Both the position numbers and the translations under genes were made by a program. The notes under the pieces are model-generated. The model was not told where the DNA came from. It saw only the letters and a list, made by a program, of their open reading frames with translations, and did no database searches. From positions 686,197 through 750,196 of the forward strand of contig VWZF01006082.1 in the NCBI GenBank assembly GCA_013396755.1: a stretch of 64,000 nucleotides of DNA, read 5' to 3'. Below, piece by piece: positions 13,560 to 25,580 of this stretch. The first letter of the stretch is position 1, and each line of letters starts with the position of its first letter. Origin of the DNA: Sclerurus mexicanus. Taxonomy: Eukaryota > Chordata > Aves > Passeriformes > Furnariidae.

Positions 13560-14286
13560 GGTGCACAGACCAGGGAACAAAAGGCTGGAGCACAGTGCTG
13601 TAGAAAGGGACCTGGGTGTCCTGGTCAATGGCAAGAAGAATATGAGTCAGCAGTGCTCTGGCAGCCAGGAGGGCCAACCGTGTCCTGGGGGCATCAGGCA
13701 AAGCATCGCCAGAGGGTTGAGGGAGAGGATTGTCCTGCACTGCTCTAGGGCAGCCTCACCTAGAATATTGTCTGCAGTTTTGGGCAACTCAATATCAGAA
13801 AGATATTAAGTCATTAGAGAGTGTCCAAAGGAGGGCAATTGAGGTGGTGAAGGGCCTTGAGGGGAAGCTGTATGAGGCGTAGCTGAGGGCACTTGATCTG
13901 TTCAGACTGGAGAAGAGGAGACTGAGGGGAGACCTCATTGCAGTTGCAACTTCCTTATGAAGGGAAGTGGAAGGGCAGGCACTGATCTCTTCTCTGTGGT
14001 AGTGACAGGAGTGACCAGTGACAGGACCCAAGCGAATGGCCTGAAGTTGTATCAGGGGAGGTTTGAGCTGGATATTGGAGAAAGGTTCTTTCACCCAGAG
14101 GGAGGTTGGGCACTGGAACAGGCTCCCCGTGGAAGTGGTCACAGCACCATGTCTGACAGAGTTCAAGAAGTGTTTGGACAATGCTCTCAGGCATATGGTG
14201 TGACTCTTGGGGTATCCTGCACAGGGTCAGGAATTGGACTTGATTCTGAGTCCCTTCCAACTCAGCATATTCTGTGATTATATGAT
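13560..14286 (+). mobile_element. CR1 LINE fragment: reverse transcriptase C-terminus plus 3' UTR
   Basis: The longest CR1 copy here, about 730 bp. The middle encodes the decayed C-terminus of the CR1 reverse transcriptase ORF: SVQRRAIEVVKGLEGKLYE, a TAG in place of a sense codon, then LEKRRLRGDL. The 3' part follows the order seen in avian CR1 elements (GTGACCAGTGACAGGACCC, GGTTGGGCACTGGAACAGGC, TTCAAGAAGTGTTTGGACAA, CATATTCTGTGATTATATGA). Several short frames on both strands are by-products of this copy. It closely resembles the copy at 43407-43794, so both belong to the same subfamily. Confidence 0.93.
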
Positions 14287-15357
14287 CTTTGAATGATTTA
14301 CAAAGAATCTTAGATCCTTTCATCTTATCTAGTTCAGCATATCTAAACTAAGGATCCAGAACAGAGCTAGTCTTACACAGCCTGCTGATCATCTTCACAT
14401 CAGGCGAGCTAACAGTAGCAAAACGTAGAAGTAGCCTGCCTGAAGCTTCTCATGTAGCTTTGCCCACTTTTCTGTAGCCATTTAACACGAAAGGCATTCA
14501 CGTAAAGAAAAATAAATGACCTTACATTTTGATGAAAAGACTAGCAATTTAGATAGATGGGCAAATCCAATTACTCCTGGAGAAAGAGAGAGGGAGATCT
14601 TAACATTTCATTTGATACATTTACATAATGGGACCAATTTATAAGGACTTCCTCCAGACAAATTATTAATTTGATATCTGACAGCCTTTGAAGTTTTCCC
14701 TACTATCAAGGCTCACAAACTTTTTATGCTGAAAACATGAGACAATGCTGATTATATAAGTATGTTTTTCATGGCACTTTGGGAAGATAAAAAACTTTAA
14801 AGCACATGGAAGTCTTAATTTGAGGCCTTCAATTAATTCAGTTTGATTTTGATCTCAGACAAAGTTTTCTTCAGAGAAACGTCATGGACTTGATTTACTT
14901 GGTGCATTACTTCAGGCATGAATTTTCTACATCCATTGTTTCTGAGAGCTGGGCCTGTAAACTTTGTGAGATATCCCTTCTCCTTAGCCATTCAAAACAT
15001 GCACAAACAAGCATGCATTTACATAAGTACTCATACATGCTCCGTAATATGAAAAAAATGAGTTATGCAATGTGCAAGTGGTGTAGAGAAAGAACAATGA
15101 GTATTCTTTGGCGTTACTGTTCATGGTCAACAATAGCATTTTGAGGTCACACATACTGATTGAGTCCTGATTTCCTACACAGCAGCTTTTAAAATACCCC
15201 CTGAATATTTAGCCTTTTAATTTCTTTTTTTGTTTTCATTGACTGAAGAGTTAGATCCCTTCTCCCTGGAAAAATGAATGCTCAGGGGGCCTCATCACAT
15301 TATTCCTGTACTTAAAGGGCACCTACCAAGAGTAGCACCTCCTCACAATCAGCCACA

Positions 15358-15610
15358 TGGAGAAGACAAGGAGCAACAGGTATAAGTTGCACCGTGAGAC
15401 ATTCCACCTCAATGTTAGAAAAGACACCTTTTACAGTAGGAACTATCATTTACTATAACAGCTTTCCCAGGGACATGGGAGAGTCCTCATCACTGGAGGT
15501 CTTCGATTGGACAGACAGTGTATGTAACTTCATGTCAGCTCCCTTTTACATGAAAGGTTGAAACATCATCATTTGAAGCCCTTTCCAAATTGCAGCATTC
15601 TATGGTTGAT
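15358..15610 (+). mobile_element. CR1 LINE 3' fragment, different subfamily
   Basis: Matches the CR1 block order GACAAGGAGCAACAGGTATA, then TTAGAAAAGACACCTTTTAC, then CTTTCCCAGGGACATGGGAG, then TCACTGGAGGTCTTCGATTG, ending GCAGCATTCTATGG. 5' truncated. Its 3' UTR differs from the 13.6-kb copy, so it is a separate insertion of another CR1 subfamily. Confidence 0.85.
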
Positions 15611-15680
15611 GATTTATTAACCATTTTTATTAGTTAAAAGGGTGCATCTATAACTGAATCATTCTTTTAAGTATGGCTCT

Positions 15681-15728
15681 ATGTGCACATGCGTGTGCAT
15701 GTGGGCACATGCACATGGGTGTGTGTTG
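15681..15728. repeat. Alternating purine-pyrimidine GT/CA tract with hairpin
   Basis: ATGTGCACATGCGTGTGCAT continues to GGGTGTGTGTTGG. TGTGCATGT (15694-15702) and ACATGCACA (15707-15715) form a 9-bp stem around GGGC. Such alternating sequence can adopt Z-DNA. Confidence 0.8.
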
Positions 15729-18456
15729 GCAAATACTCCAGTGAAACCAACCTACAAGTTAGCGTGGCCTCTTATTCTACCTCACTGAGCTGTGGCTGTA
15801 TTTTGACCTGATCTGCCCAGTTTGAGACTATTTCAATTATACAATTCTTTCCTGATTTTGAACACTAGAGAGTCATTAACAGTCAAAAGTGAATTATGTA
15901 CAGGAAAGGAGAGCTGACATCTCTCTAATTCCTACTGGCCTGGCCCACTCTTCCCTGTATCTCCAGAAGTTTGGAAAGCAAATCCTCACAACACTCGTCA
16001 ACCCTCAGGATGCCAGGCTCTCCAGTCTGAGGGTCTTTGGTTCCTCAGTTCTGCAGGTGAGCCTGTTTGCCCCGTGCATAAACACACAGGTCTGTGAGAT
16101 GGCCAAGCAAGCAATTGTGCAAATGGCTGAGGAGGTGCCAGGAGAGCTGAGACATATTTTCCCTGTGTAACTACGTTGAGGTCTCTATTTTCCAAACTGC
16201 AGTTACATTGTTGGTTTTGGTAAACCTTTCACTTGGTTGTAACTCTTCATGAAGGAGATGGGAATTACATTTTGGAAATTGGATATTCTAAATAATATTG
16301 AATATTGAAATGACATATCCATTAACTTCCATTTTTTTCATTTGTTTCTGCCAGAGTAGTTCCTATTGCACCCTCAGAATAAAACCATCTTTTACCCAGG
16401 ATTTTTTAATTAATAAGAAACTTATTGTATTTTATCATTCAATATCTCAGGGTTTTTTTGCCTTTATAACAATATATTTGTTCCTAAAGCTAACAGCAAC
16501 TCAAATATTCCAATATCTTTGTTTCCATAGTAACATCTTATTTCAACTGAAAGAAACAAAAGACACACCAAATACATGAAGCCTTAAAACGCTTTAAATT
16601 ACTCATTTAAGTAATTAAAAAAAAAGATAAAACCAGTTTTCTTAATAGAGATAAAACACTAATAATGCATATTTTATACTTTCCCTGTATGAATTTCATT
16701 ACTTTTACAAGAGAAACACACTATGATCCTTATTTTACAGATTATTCCGTTTCCCTAAGATCAAATGCCTTCAATCAAAAATGCACTGAAGGCTATACTA
16801 GTTTTTCTACTGTGTCAATGGCTTTGAATGAGATTCATCAGAAGACAGTTAAGTTCAGAAGATCCGTCCCATCATGGATATCACATGCTGGTAACATACG
16901 TTTGTTCAGGCAAGCAATCTGGGTGCTCAAGATGATTATTATTTTGTTGTCAGTGTGATATCAACTATTTCTGAAACAACATACACATGATTACCAATGA
17001 CAGCAAAAGCAACAACTCAAGGATGCCTAGGTTTGACACAACAGAGGTATGTTGCCCTTGCCACACTCCACTGACATGATCAAAATGAAAACTTACAGGA
17101 TGAGTATTCCCAATTCAGATTCCTAAAAACTAGCAGCTCAGAAATATTTACAAAAAAAAAAAAANGCTGCTGAATGTCATTTTGGGACTGTGTATCTGAA
17201 AAAAGGAGATTTCAGTAGTTCCTGATGGGTTTGTCCAGACCTTTAAGGTTGTCCTTTCCCATTACTAGACCTGTGCTGTGGTATGTCTCCAGCATATGAC
17301 ACTAGCTCCTGGGTGCTTTTCAAAGTAAGTAGAAGTCTGCTTTATTTCATCTTGCAGAGTTCCCCACAGACAACCTCAGAAATGTCTTAGGTACAAGTGA
17401 AATTCGCACATACAAAGTACTTTTGAGACTTAGGGTCAAACAGCAAGTAGAAAAATAAAATGCGAATGAAAGAAAAGGGAATCACAGTAAAAGCAATGGA
17501 TTTAATAGCACAACTTGTTGATTTTCTTTAAAGAAACAGCGTATTTGGTATACGGTAAAACCAACTTTTAGGATTTCGATAAGCTTATATAAGTTTATCA
17601 TATATGACTAATGTGCCCATCATTATAGTACATCAGTGTCAACTTTTTGTACATTTGATTGCACCATTTAAAGTATGTTGTAAACCACGAGTGGCTACAT
17701 AGCTTTTTCTATTAACTTCATTTAATTTATTCCATGAATTCTTACTTTCTACATTATATCAAGTTTCAAGGAATAACATTTTTGGGTTGCACAGAGTTAC
17801 AGAAACATCACACATTTTGTGTTTAATCAGGAATCTTTGACAAAAAAGGAGGCTGTAATTTATTACAGGATGTTTTTTGTTTTCAGTGCAATTGCAAGAG
17901 ACGATAAATAGAACAGGAATTCCAAGGCATCTTCAGCCTTTACTATTTCATGCACTCTACTAAATAGAGAAATCTGATTTATTTTCCTCCATTCAGCATT
18001 GGTTGGGCACTTCAAGGAAAAATTGCCAACCTTTTTTCAGGTCTTAGTCTGCCAGCACATGGCATCAGACAGTTGTGGTTTAGTGTTCCCGGGCTGCGCT
18101 ACGAGGCATGAAAGTTTCAAAGCACTTTAAATTAAAACCCCATCAATGGAGAGAACAGATTCAGACCTGCTTTTAACTGCTTTTATGTTTTCTTTCTTAA
18201 TATGAAAGCTGTAGGGCAAAAGGAAGAAAAAGCCTCAAAATGTGTATGGATTGCTTTACATGGAAGTACAAATGAAAATAACAGAATTTACTTCTATACG
18301 GTGTTAGAAAACTGTAAAGAGAGAACCACCTAAATGAATGACACATCCTTATATAAAACTTCCGCCTACTTCTCAGTTTTACCAGAATAGCCTGGCTGTC
18401 CTCTTTTTCTCCGTCCCATTAAATTGTACATTTTTTTTTTCACAGTCAAAAATGTG
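15729..18456. other. Intron sequence with one N and no recognisable gene
   Basis: AT-rich. A poly-A run (17152-17164) ends in the ambiguous base at 17165, likely an assembly or slippage uncertainty. No repeat family recognised. Confidence 0.7.
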
Positions 18457-18572
18457 ACTTAGGTGAAGCAAAATCCTTAAATCTTTTGAGAATATGCAAT
18501 ATGAGTCTTCTAATTAGGACACCCTATAGAAATACAATTTAAAAAAAAAGACTGGAGAAAGGGGAAAGAGTA
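18457..18572 (+). repeat. Direct-repeat copy A of a diverged ~115-bp pair
   Basis: Begins ACTTAGGTGAAGCAAAATCC, continues TCTTCTAATTAGGACA and ends with an A-run then GACTGGAGAAAGG. It aligns along its whole length, at roughly three-quarters identity by eye, with 21772-21891. No known family recognised. Confidence 0.75.
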
Positions 18573-19714
18573 GTATATAATACTCTGAAATAATGCCCCA
18601 ATTAGAAAAAAATGCAAGCTACAAATTGCACGCTCTTCATTTTCCCCTAGAGGTCTTGCATAAGGCTAAAAGCACTTTCAGTTTAGTCCCAAAGATTAAA
18701 AAATTTGTGTGTTATTCTCCATCAGAGCTGTAATTAGTCATTTTGATACTAACAATGGAGTTTATAATTTCACACCAGGCTGATCATCACTTGAAACCCT
18801 TTCTTTCAGCTCAGTACATCCCCTGTTAATTGGAATGTTTTGCTAGTGGTGTGTTCCCATTAAGATACAGTCATGTCATTACAGCCATTAGGCTCAACCT
18901 CTTCTCTTGAATACAACCCAGGAAACAGCCATCCAGAATACATGCCTATGGATAGCTGGATTCAGATACACTAATGGATATTTTCTTGGTCCACTCTGAG
19001 TTTTAGGTGAAATAAAAGAATTAGTAAGTAAAATGTTACAGTCTCTCTTGCACATGAGGTCAGATTCTCCAATTATTGTGGTCATATCTGGTCTTAGAAA
19101 TCTGAGAAATTATAATATCTGCCTGCAGCAAGTCTTTAAAAGTCAAAGTTTTGCTATACACAACGGGCTAAATCCAGCCACCAGTTCAATGCAAAGAATC
19201 AGATGATTTCCAGAGATGTAGCTCAATTCATAATTTATCCTCAACTATTTAGAATGTATTTCAGACTTTTTAGAGCTGTTACTCATATCAACAGGGATTG
19301 CAGTTTCACCTATGATTATGTGTATTTGACATTTCCCATTATTAGATCCTTATTTCAGATACAGAAATGTCAAACCTCAGTTAGATTAAATGTTACAGTT
19401 ACAGTATTTCCTTGGCCTGATTTTATTCAAGTTTCATGTTTACACAAATGCCAGATAAAACCACCAGCTAATTTCACAAAACAAATTACAAAAAATATGC
19501 TGCCATCAATGATAACAGGTCTGGCTCTGCTGCCTTAGTGCTTTGAAAGCTGGACTTGAATTTGGCAGAAGTTTGTTTGCCTGGTATTCTTTTTGCCTTT
19601 GGCTGCCAGTCCTTCCAAGTTCAGGCAAGATATGAAAAAACCTGTACATCACAGTTTTGCAACTAAAAATTCTCAAAACTCTCAATGCCAGCTGAGCTCC
19701 AGACTCCCAGCTGA

Positions 19715-19738
19715 CCAGATGGTACATGTACCATCTGG
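19715..19738. repeat. Perfect 24-bp palindrome
   Basis: The half-site CCAGATGGTACA is followed immediately by its exact reverse complement TGTACCATCTGG, with no spacer. The flanks contain further GTACC/GGTAC words (to about 19755). Confidence 0.95.
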
Positions 19739-19954
19739 CACCAAGGTACATGGTACAGCTCAGGGCTGCTAAAACCAAATTACAACATCCTTGTATTGAC
19801 TTCTCCCACCAGATGACCTAAGGCAGGGTCACAGTCCAGATCTTAAAGCAGAGTGATTTTGTCTCTCCAGTACTCCCAGTCCCCCTCCCATGAGGACCCA
19901 TTAGTTAATGCAGAGAAGTTCAACTGAAAATTGAAATAAAGCAACTGCTATATA

Positions 19955-20720
19955 TTAGAGACAGAGAAAGGAGTATGACAAGGACATTGAATCAGGTAAA
20001 CTAGCAATGGAAGAAAAAATGCTCTTGGTGAGGCTAGATTGGAAGGTGGTGCAGGGAAGAAATGGGGATGGACAGCTGGAAAAACAGAATGAGCAAAGAG
20101 TCACTTTGAAAAAAGGTGCTGAGACTGGGTAGTTGGGTGAGCTGGAAGCCCCTCTGGACGTACAACCAAACAAGAGAGCCTCAAATGAGAGAGCCAAATA
20201 GCAGGATAGATACTGGAAATGATAACCCCAAGAATGAAAAAGGGGCAGAGATGGAGGAAAGATAAGGTAATGGGAGGAAGGAACAGAGCAGAAGGAGGAC
20301 CAGGGGAAAGTCAGCATAATAGATGAAAATATATGTGTCAGGGAAACATCTGGGAAAATAAAGCCTTGCAGGGCAGAGCCACTAGGGAAAGAGACATGGG
20401 AGGGCAGAGCCCTGAGCAGAACAGTGGTCTGTGGCATGGCAAGAGCTTACCGAATAGAGAGGAGCATCCATGGAGATCCAAGCAGTCTGGGAACCAAAGG
20501 AAAAGGTTCAGAATAAATATAGATGTAGAGGCAGGGAAATACTAATCTCAGGACATGGATGCTGAGCATGTACAACTGAAAAAGGATTTGAGCGGGCAAG
20601 GAGACTGAGACTGAGTGTTAGGAAAGGGAAAGACCAGGCCTAAGGAAAGAAGAGGGGAATTGGAAATTAGTCTGCCTCAGAGGAAGAGGCCTATAGGTGA
20701 ATAATTTTGAAAGACTTTGT
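19955..20720 (+). repeat. Purine-rich block (about 770 bp)
   Basis: The plus strand is strongly biased to A and G (for example GGAGGAAGGAACAGAGCAGA) over a long, non-tandem stretch. The bias leaves the complement poor in purines, which explains the 160-codon minus-strand open frame at 19955-20437. Could be an old decayed repeat or a mutationally biased segment; no family recognised. Confidence 0.6.
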
Positions 20721-21181
20721 GTGGGCTTATTTGACAGGGAAAAACACCAACACCAGATAGCCTTCCTATAAATCTTGAATAATCCCTATGATATCAGCTA
20801 TATTTTCCCATTTAGCAAAATATTTCCATCTGCCAGCAGAAATGCAATCATATATTACAAGAGAATCACATAAATGAAAGCAACAGAGACAACAGTCTGG
20901 TTTTTATTGTTTCTCACTATTTTATTTATTTTTTTTTCAACCTTGGGAATACTTCTTACATGCAAAATGTGAGAGGTAAAAACCAGAAGCAGTCCAATGG
21001 TTCTCTTTGGAAATACTGCTCTTTTGTAGGCACTTTAAAAGGCAAACATCAAAGGATTCTCTACTCAGAAAACTATCAACTTGTGATTTCTATGAATTTT
21101 GCCATTGATTTGATTTAAGTAGGATTTCACACCATCTTTCTTTGAAAAGGAAACTGAAATAAAGAACTTGTTCTCCTAATC

Positions 21182-21205
21182 CAGCTTTTAATTAATTAAA
21201 AGCTG
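21182..21205. repeat. Perfect 24-bp palindrome with a TAATTA core
   Basis: The half-site CAGCTTTTAATT is followed by its reverse complement AATTAAAAGCTG. The centre offers TAATTA homeodomain-type core words. It lies 1.45 kb from the 19715 palindrome. Confidence 0.95.
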
Positions 21206-21429
21206 CAATGTTAATGTGATTACTTGGTTTTTAATTTGCTAAGGATATCTTACTGTAAGGATCAACACTTTGATCTCTTTTGTAGTTTTTTCTTCTCTTT
21301 TTTTTCCTGACATCAGAAATCAGAGAAGAAATTAAAGTGGCTTCATTTTCCATAGCACAATTATTTCACAAAATGCATTTTCTCACTTTTATGGTTTAAC
21401 TCCAGCTGTCAACTAAGTACCACATACCC

Positions 21430-21780
21430 GAGTTGGACAGGACCTCAAGGATCATGGTCCAAACTTTCTTGGCAAAAGCACAGTCTAGACAAGATGGTCC
21501 AGCACCCTGACCAGCTGCATCTTAAAACTGTCCAACACTGGGGAACCCATCACTTCCCTGGGGAGATTATTCCAATTGCTGGTTGTGAAAAATTTTCCTT
21601 TTGTGTCTAACCAGAATCTCACTAGTAGTAACTTGTACCCATTACCCCTCATCTTTTCCATAAGAATCCTTGTAAAAAGAAGCCTCCATCTTCTTTGTAG
21701 TCACCTTGTAAAGAGAGAAACAGCATGATAAGGTCTCCCCTAAGCCTTCTTTTCACAAGGTTAACAAATCCACTTAGCTG
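21430..21780 (-). mobile_element. CR1 LINE 3' fragment, same sense as MID1
   Basis: On the plus strand it reads as the reverse complement of a CR1 tail: GAGTTGGACAGGACCTCAAG, then TCACTTCCCTGGGGAGATTA, then GATAAGGTCTCCCCTAAGCC. The terminal ATTCTATG repeats are lost or unrecognisable. The upstream end abuts the 21772-21891 direct-repeat copy. Confidence 0.88.
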
Positions 21781-21891
21781 AAGTGAAATCCTTAATTCTT
21801 TTGTGGGTATACAGTATGGGTCTCCTAATTAGTACATCCGGTGGAAACTCAATTTAAAAAAAAAAAAAAAAAGCCTGGAGAAAGAGTAAAG
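21772..21891 (+). repeat. Direct-repeat copy B of a diverged ~115-bp pair
   Basis: Begins ACTTAGCTGAAGTGAAATCC, continues TCTCCTAATTAGTACA and ends with a longer A-run then GCCTGGAGAAAGAG. Pairs with 18457-18572. Its start overlaps the upstream end of the CR1 fragment at 21430-21780, so the CR1 boundary and the repeat boundary are not cleanly separable. Confidence 0.75.
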
Positions 21892-24542
21892 AAAATCCTT
21901 GACTTAGACTAAGCATTACTTGGCAACAACTAAACCATCAGTGTATTATCAACATTATTCTCACACTAAATCCAAAACTCAGCACTGTACCAGGCTGACT
22001 CTGTCAGCTGGTTTTAGAGATATTATCCAACACCTGTCATACATCAAAGATGAAATGTTCTCCTCCAATACTTTGTTCAGTGCTACCCATTTCTCTTACC
22101 CTGCTACATAGTACTGTTTGTTCAAGGAATAAGTCACTGTCTGGAAGAAAAACTGTTTTTAAAGATAAAATTCATATTCCCTACTTGACCCACACAGAGA
22201 AATCCCAGAAAATCCCAATTACCTTGTGAAAAAAAATACTTCGGCAAAACAAGATTTACCACTTCTTTAAGACATTCTGGAAATTAGATAGTGCATATTG
22301 AGCATGGTTTTAAAAGGAACAGGTTTACTATGTTACTTTCTTATTTCACTTAAGAAAAAAACATTCCTGACAGGTAACATCCAGAAAAGAAAAGAATGAA
22401 AAAATCATGATAGAGGGGTGCATTATTTTGAGCACAGCCTGGTGGAAAAAAAACAACCAAAAACCCCAACTACAGAGCAAGTTTTTCACACAGTTTTTCT
22501 TGACTTTTATTCCCAGGAGTGATGTTTATTCTCTGGCCTTTGCCACTTCACATCACTGAGTATTTCAGTTCCTTCATCTATAAAAGAAAAAAAGCAATAC
22601 TGGCCCAACTCTATTTAATAAGGTAATGCAAAACTGGCCTCAGGGTAGTACCCAGAGCCTTCCACTGCAACTCTTCATGTACTGTGAGTGGCTGGTTTTC
22701 AGGCTGGGAACAGGCACTACAAATGTCCTGGCAACCTGTACATGTTAATACTCGGCATCCACCAGTCAACTGACTGGGACTGGTTATATACAAGTGTTAC
22801 ACAACATTAAACAAGAAGAGTTTTGTAGTCTTTAGCATGATACTGTCACTTACTGGCTGTGATGACAAGGCCAGTTTAGGAAATATGGGTTTGCCCTCCC
22901 CAGTACGGTAATCCTGCTGGCACCACTCTGTGCGACTGCACTGTAAGCCAGGTGTGGGTTAAACCTTTGAAAGAAAGTAGGGAATGGGAATTATACTTTA
23001 AACCCATATAAGAAATCCAGTTTGCAATGCCTCTCCACAAACAGCTGTAGCAGAAAAACTGAGCAGGTGATGAGCTGTGACAGAGTGGGAAGAGCGAGGT
23101 GCTGAAGGGTCAGAAATTGCCAGGCAATCTTCACGCCAAGGGCAGCATCTCGTGGATTCACTAAAAAGTAATACTGACTCATTAAGCCCCTTTAGCACTT
23201 TAAAACATACTTACATAGATCACTGTTTTCACTGATGTTGTGATATTAAAAGGAGAGAGGAACTCACAAACACAAAAGGAAAAGTCAGCACATGATATTA
23301 CATGTGATGATGAACAAGAAAGGGAGGAAATAGAGTGACTGTACAACTGATGCCAGTTTTCAGAAAATCATATGCTGAGGTGTGTAATTATGTCTCTTTG
23401 GTCAAACATCATTCAACTTTAAAAACAACCAGTCAACTACAGGTAAAAATTAATATAATTTACTCATTAAACCTGATAATTTAATGGTATTCTATTTACT
23501 TATTTTGAACTGGCATGACAATCTCTGCTATGTATGCCTTCCTTCCCTTCTATTTTAAAGTTACATATGTAGCCAAAAGGCTTGCTCTACTTAAAAATAC
23601 AAAAACAATGCCCTCATTTACTGACACTGCTTATTTCACATGACTACTGAAAATGTATTCATTATGGGATGAGTACATACTTGTGCTCAGGACACTGAAT
23701 TATGAATGCAGGTTTCCTTACCTGGCCTATCATGTCACTACAGAGTGATACTGCCACAGCTTCTGAATTCTCAGCAAGTTCTGGACTCCAGGGTGGGGTT
23801 AGTTCCTTGGTGAGAAAGAAATTAATTGATACAGATAGAGTTTATGGCATCTTTGCATCTTTTATTTACGGTAGATGCAATTTTAAAGAGAGGAGTTAGA
23901 TAGGAAAGTCAGTGTGTGGTATGTGATTCAGAGACTAGTTCTGAAATTCCAGAAAAGACTCCATCATATTAAAATCCATCCTGTTTCTCAGAGTAGAGGA
24001 TGGACTGTGTTTATGCTCATAACCCCAGATAGACAAAAAAAATCTAAATTTTGTCTACCTTTTTTTTTTTTTATTGGCAGGTAGTAACTTAATTTCAAGA
24101 GTATTTTAGTAACTTAAAAACAAGCCACTGTTGAAAGGGTCATTCTTGCTTGCATCCTTTCATCATCATTACAGCATGTGGGAGCATATAGACAAGTACA
24201 TCAAAATATTATTCTTACTGAAAACAAGTCCTTCTCAAAAGTGGATGATTGTAACACCTAGCACCAGTGAGGCACGGGATAACAAGTTATCATGAAACAA
24301 GTAGTGAAGCAGAACCATCCCTCCTATTGACAAGTTCCCAGATTAGCTGAAATGTCTCACAAAACTTATCTCTGCGACATTTTCCTCAGAAGTTTCTAGA
24401 GCCTACACTATTTCCTTTAGGCTTGTGACTGTTGAAAGTCTCACAGCCCCTCTGAAAACTATGTAACTTTTACTTCAATATGTTACTGATTAGTTTTTCC
24501 AGATGCCTTGGATTTGAAGGACACATTTGCAAGGCATGGACT

Positions 24543-24588
24543 AAACAAAAAAACAAAACCAAAAAACCCTCACAAACAAACAAAAATA
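24543..24588 (+). repeat. A/C low-complexity tract
   Basis: AAACAAAAAAACAAAACCAA, then CAAACAAACAAAAATATGG; same class as the tracts at 12.3, 38.2 and 51.6 kb. Confidence 0.8.
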
Positions 24589-25562
24589 TGGAAAATGCAA
24601 AGGGTCAGTCAGATTTCAGCTAGTCACAAGTATTTTATTTGCATGCTACTATAGTTTGCTTATCTTTCTAGATGAGCAAATTACAACTGTATTGCAACTG
24701 TAGAATGGTGAATATTCTCAGAACACTTCCCTCTAGAAGTACTGGATCATTCAGAAACATACAGAAACTACAGATGTATTTTAAACAGCTGCTCTCTGGA
24801 AAAATTTGGTCCAGCCAACTGTGTAAAGTTGTACTGGGGAAGGAGGGAAGAGCGAGGAGTGAAAAAGTAGAGTTTTGTAGCATTCTAGAAGGCAAAAATA
24901 TACTGAGGATAGAAAAGAAAACTCTTGTTTCCAAGATGGTTTCATTTAAATTCATCCTTCTCTCAACTTTGACCTGACTGCCTAATACACCTCCGTGCAG
25001 CTATCTTCCACATTTACAATAGTTGCAAACTGAGTTTCTTTCTTTTCAAAGAAGCAGACAGAAGTCTTAGATGAGTCCTACAAGTGTCATTAATATTTCC
25101 TGCTGAGTAGTGGAGTGAGATCTCCATTAATGACCCTGCTGAGGAGGAAGACTGTGATGTGAACTGAGCTGGCCCACTGAAGCATCCACCTACCCTGGAC
25201 ATACTCCCTGTGCTGTCCAGCTGCTTGTCTAGCTGGTAGCCTATGCAAAGGAAGAGGTACTGAGAATGTCCATGGGTTTTCAAGAAAGTATTGCAAGGAA
25301 GGAAAACTGAACTCATGGAGCATGAGAAGTAACTGGGTTTACTTGGAAGTGTTACTGAGGCACAAGCTGCTTTACTTACAGCTTTGTTAGTCCTGTTGCC
25401 CATACAACCTATTTTGTAATGCACTTGACACTCCAGAGACTTCAGCCTGGACTGGGACTGGGTTATGAACAACAGGAAAGGAGTTAACCTCTGGCCACAG
25501 GAGAAGTAAAAGCAATACATATGATAATTACTATATGCTATACATTATTACAAGGTATACTA

Positions 25563-25580
25563 TATTGCAATATTGCAATA
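25563..25580. repeat. 18-bp palindrome made of tandem ATTGCAAT words
   Basis: TATTGCAATATTGCAATA is its own reverse complement and carries ATTGCAAT twice, a word resembling C/EBP-type half-sites. Binding is inferred, not shown. Confidence 0.8.

Noticed and set aside
13795..14181. 128- and 122-codon minus-strand ORFs and a 106-codon plus ORF
   Set aside because: All lie inside the CR1 copy at 13560-14286.
19955..20437. 160-codon minus-strand ORF
   Set aside because: It is the complement of a purine-rich block; pyrimidine-rich sequence contains few stop codons. The peptide is low-complexity S/P/F/L.
25014..25520. 168-codon minus-strand ORF, the longest non-MID1 frame
   Set aside because: No recognisable domain or splice context and ordinary base composition. 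One frame of this size is plausible by chance when both strands of 64 kb are read.
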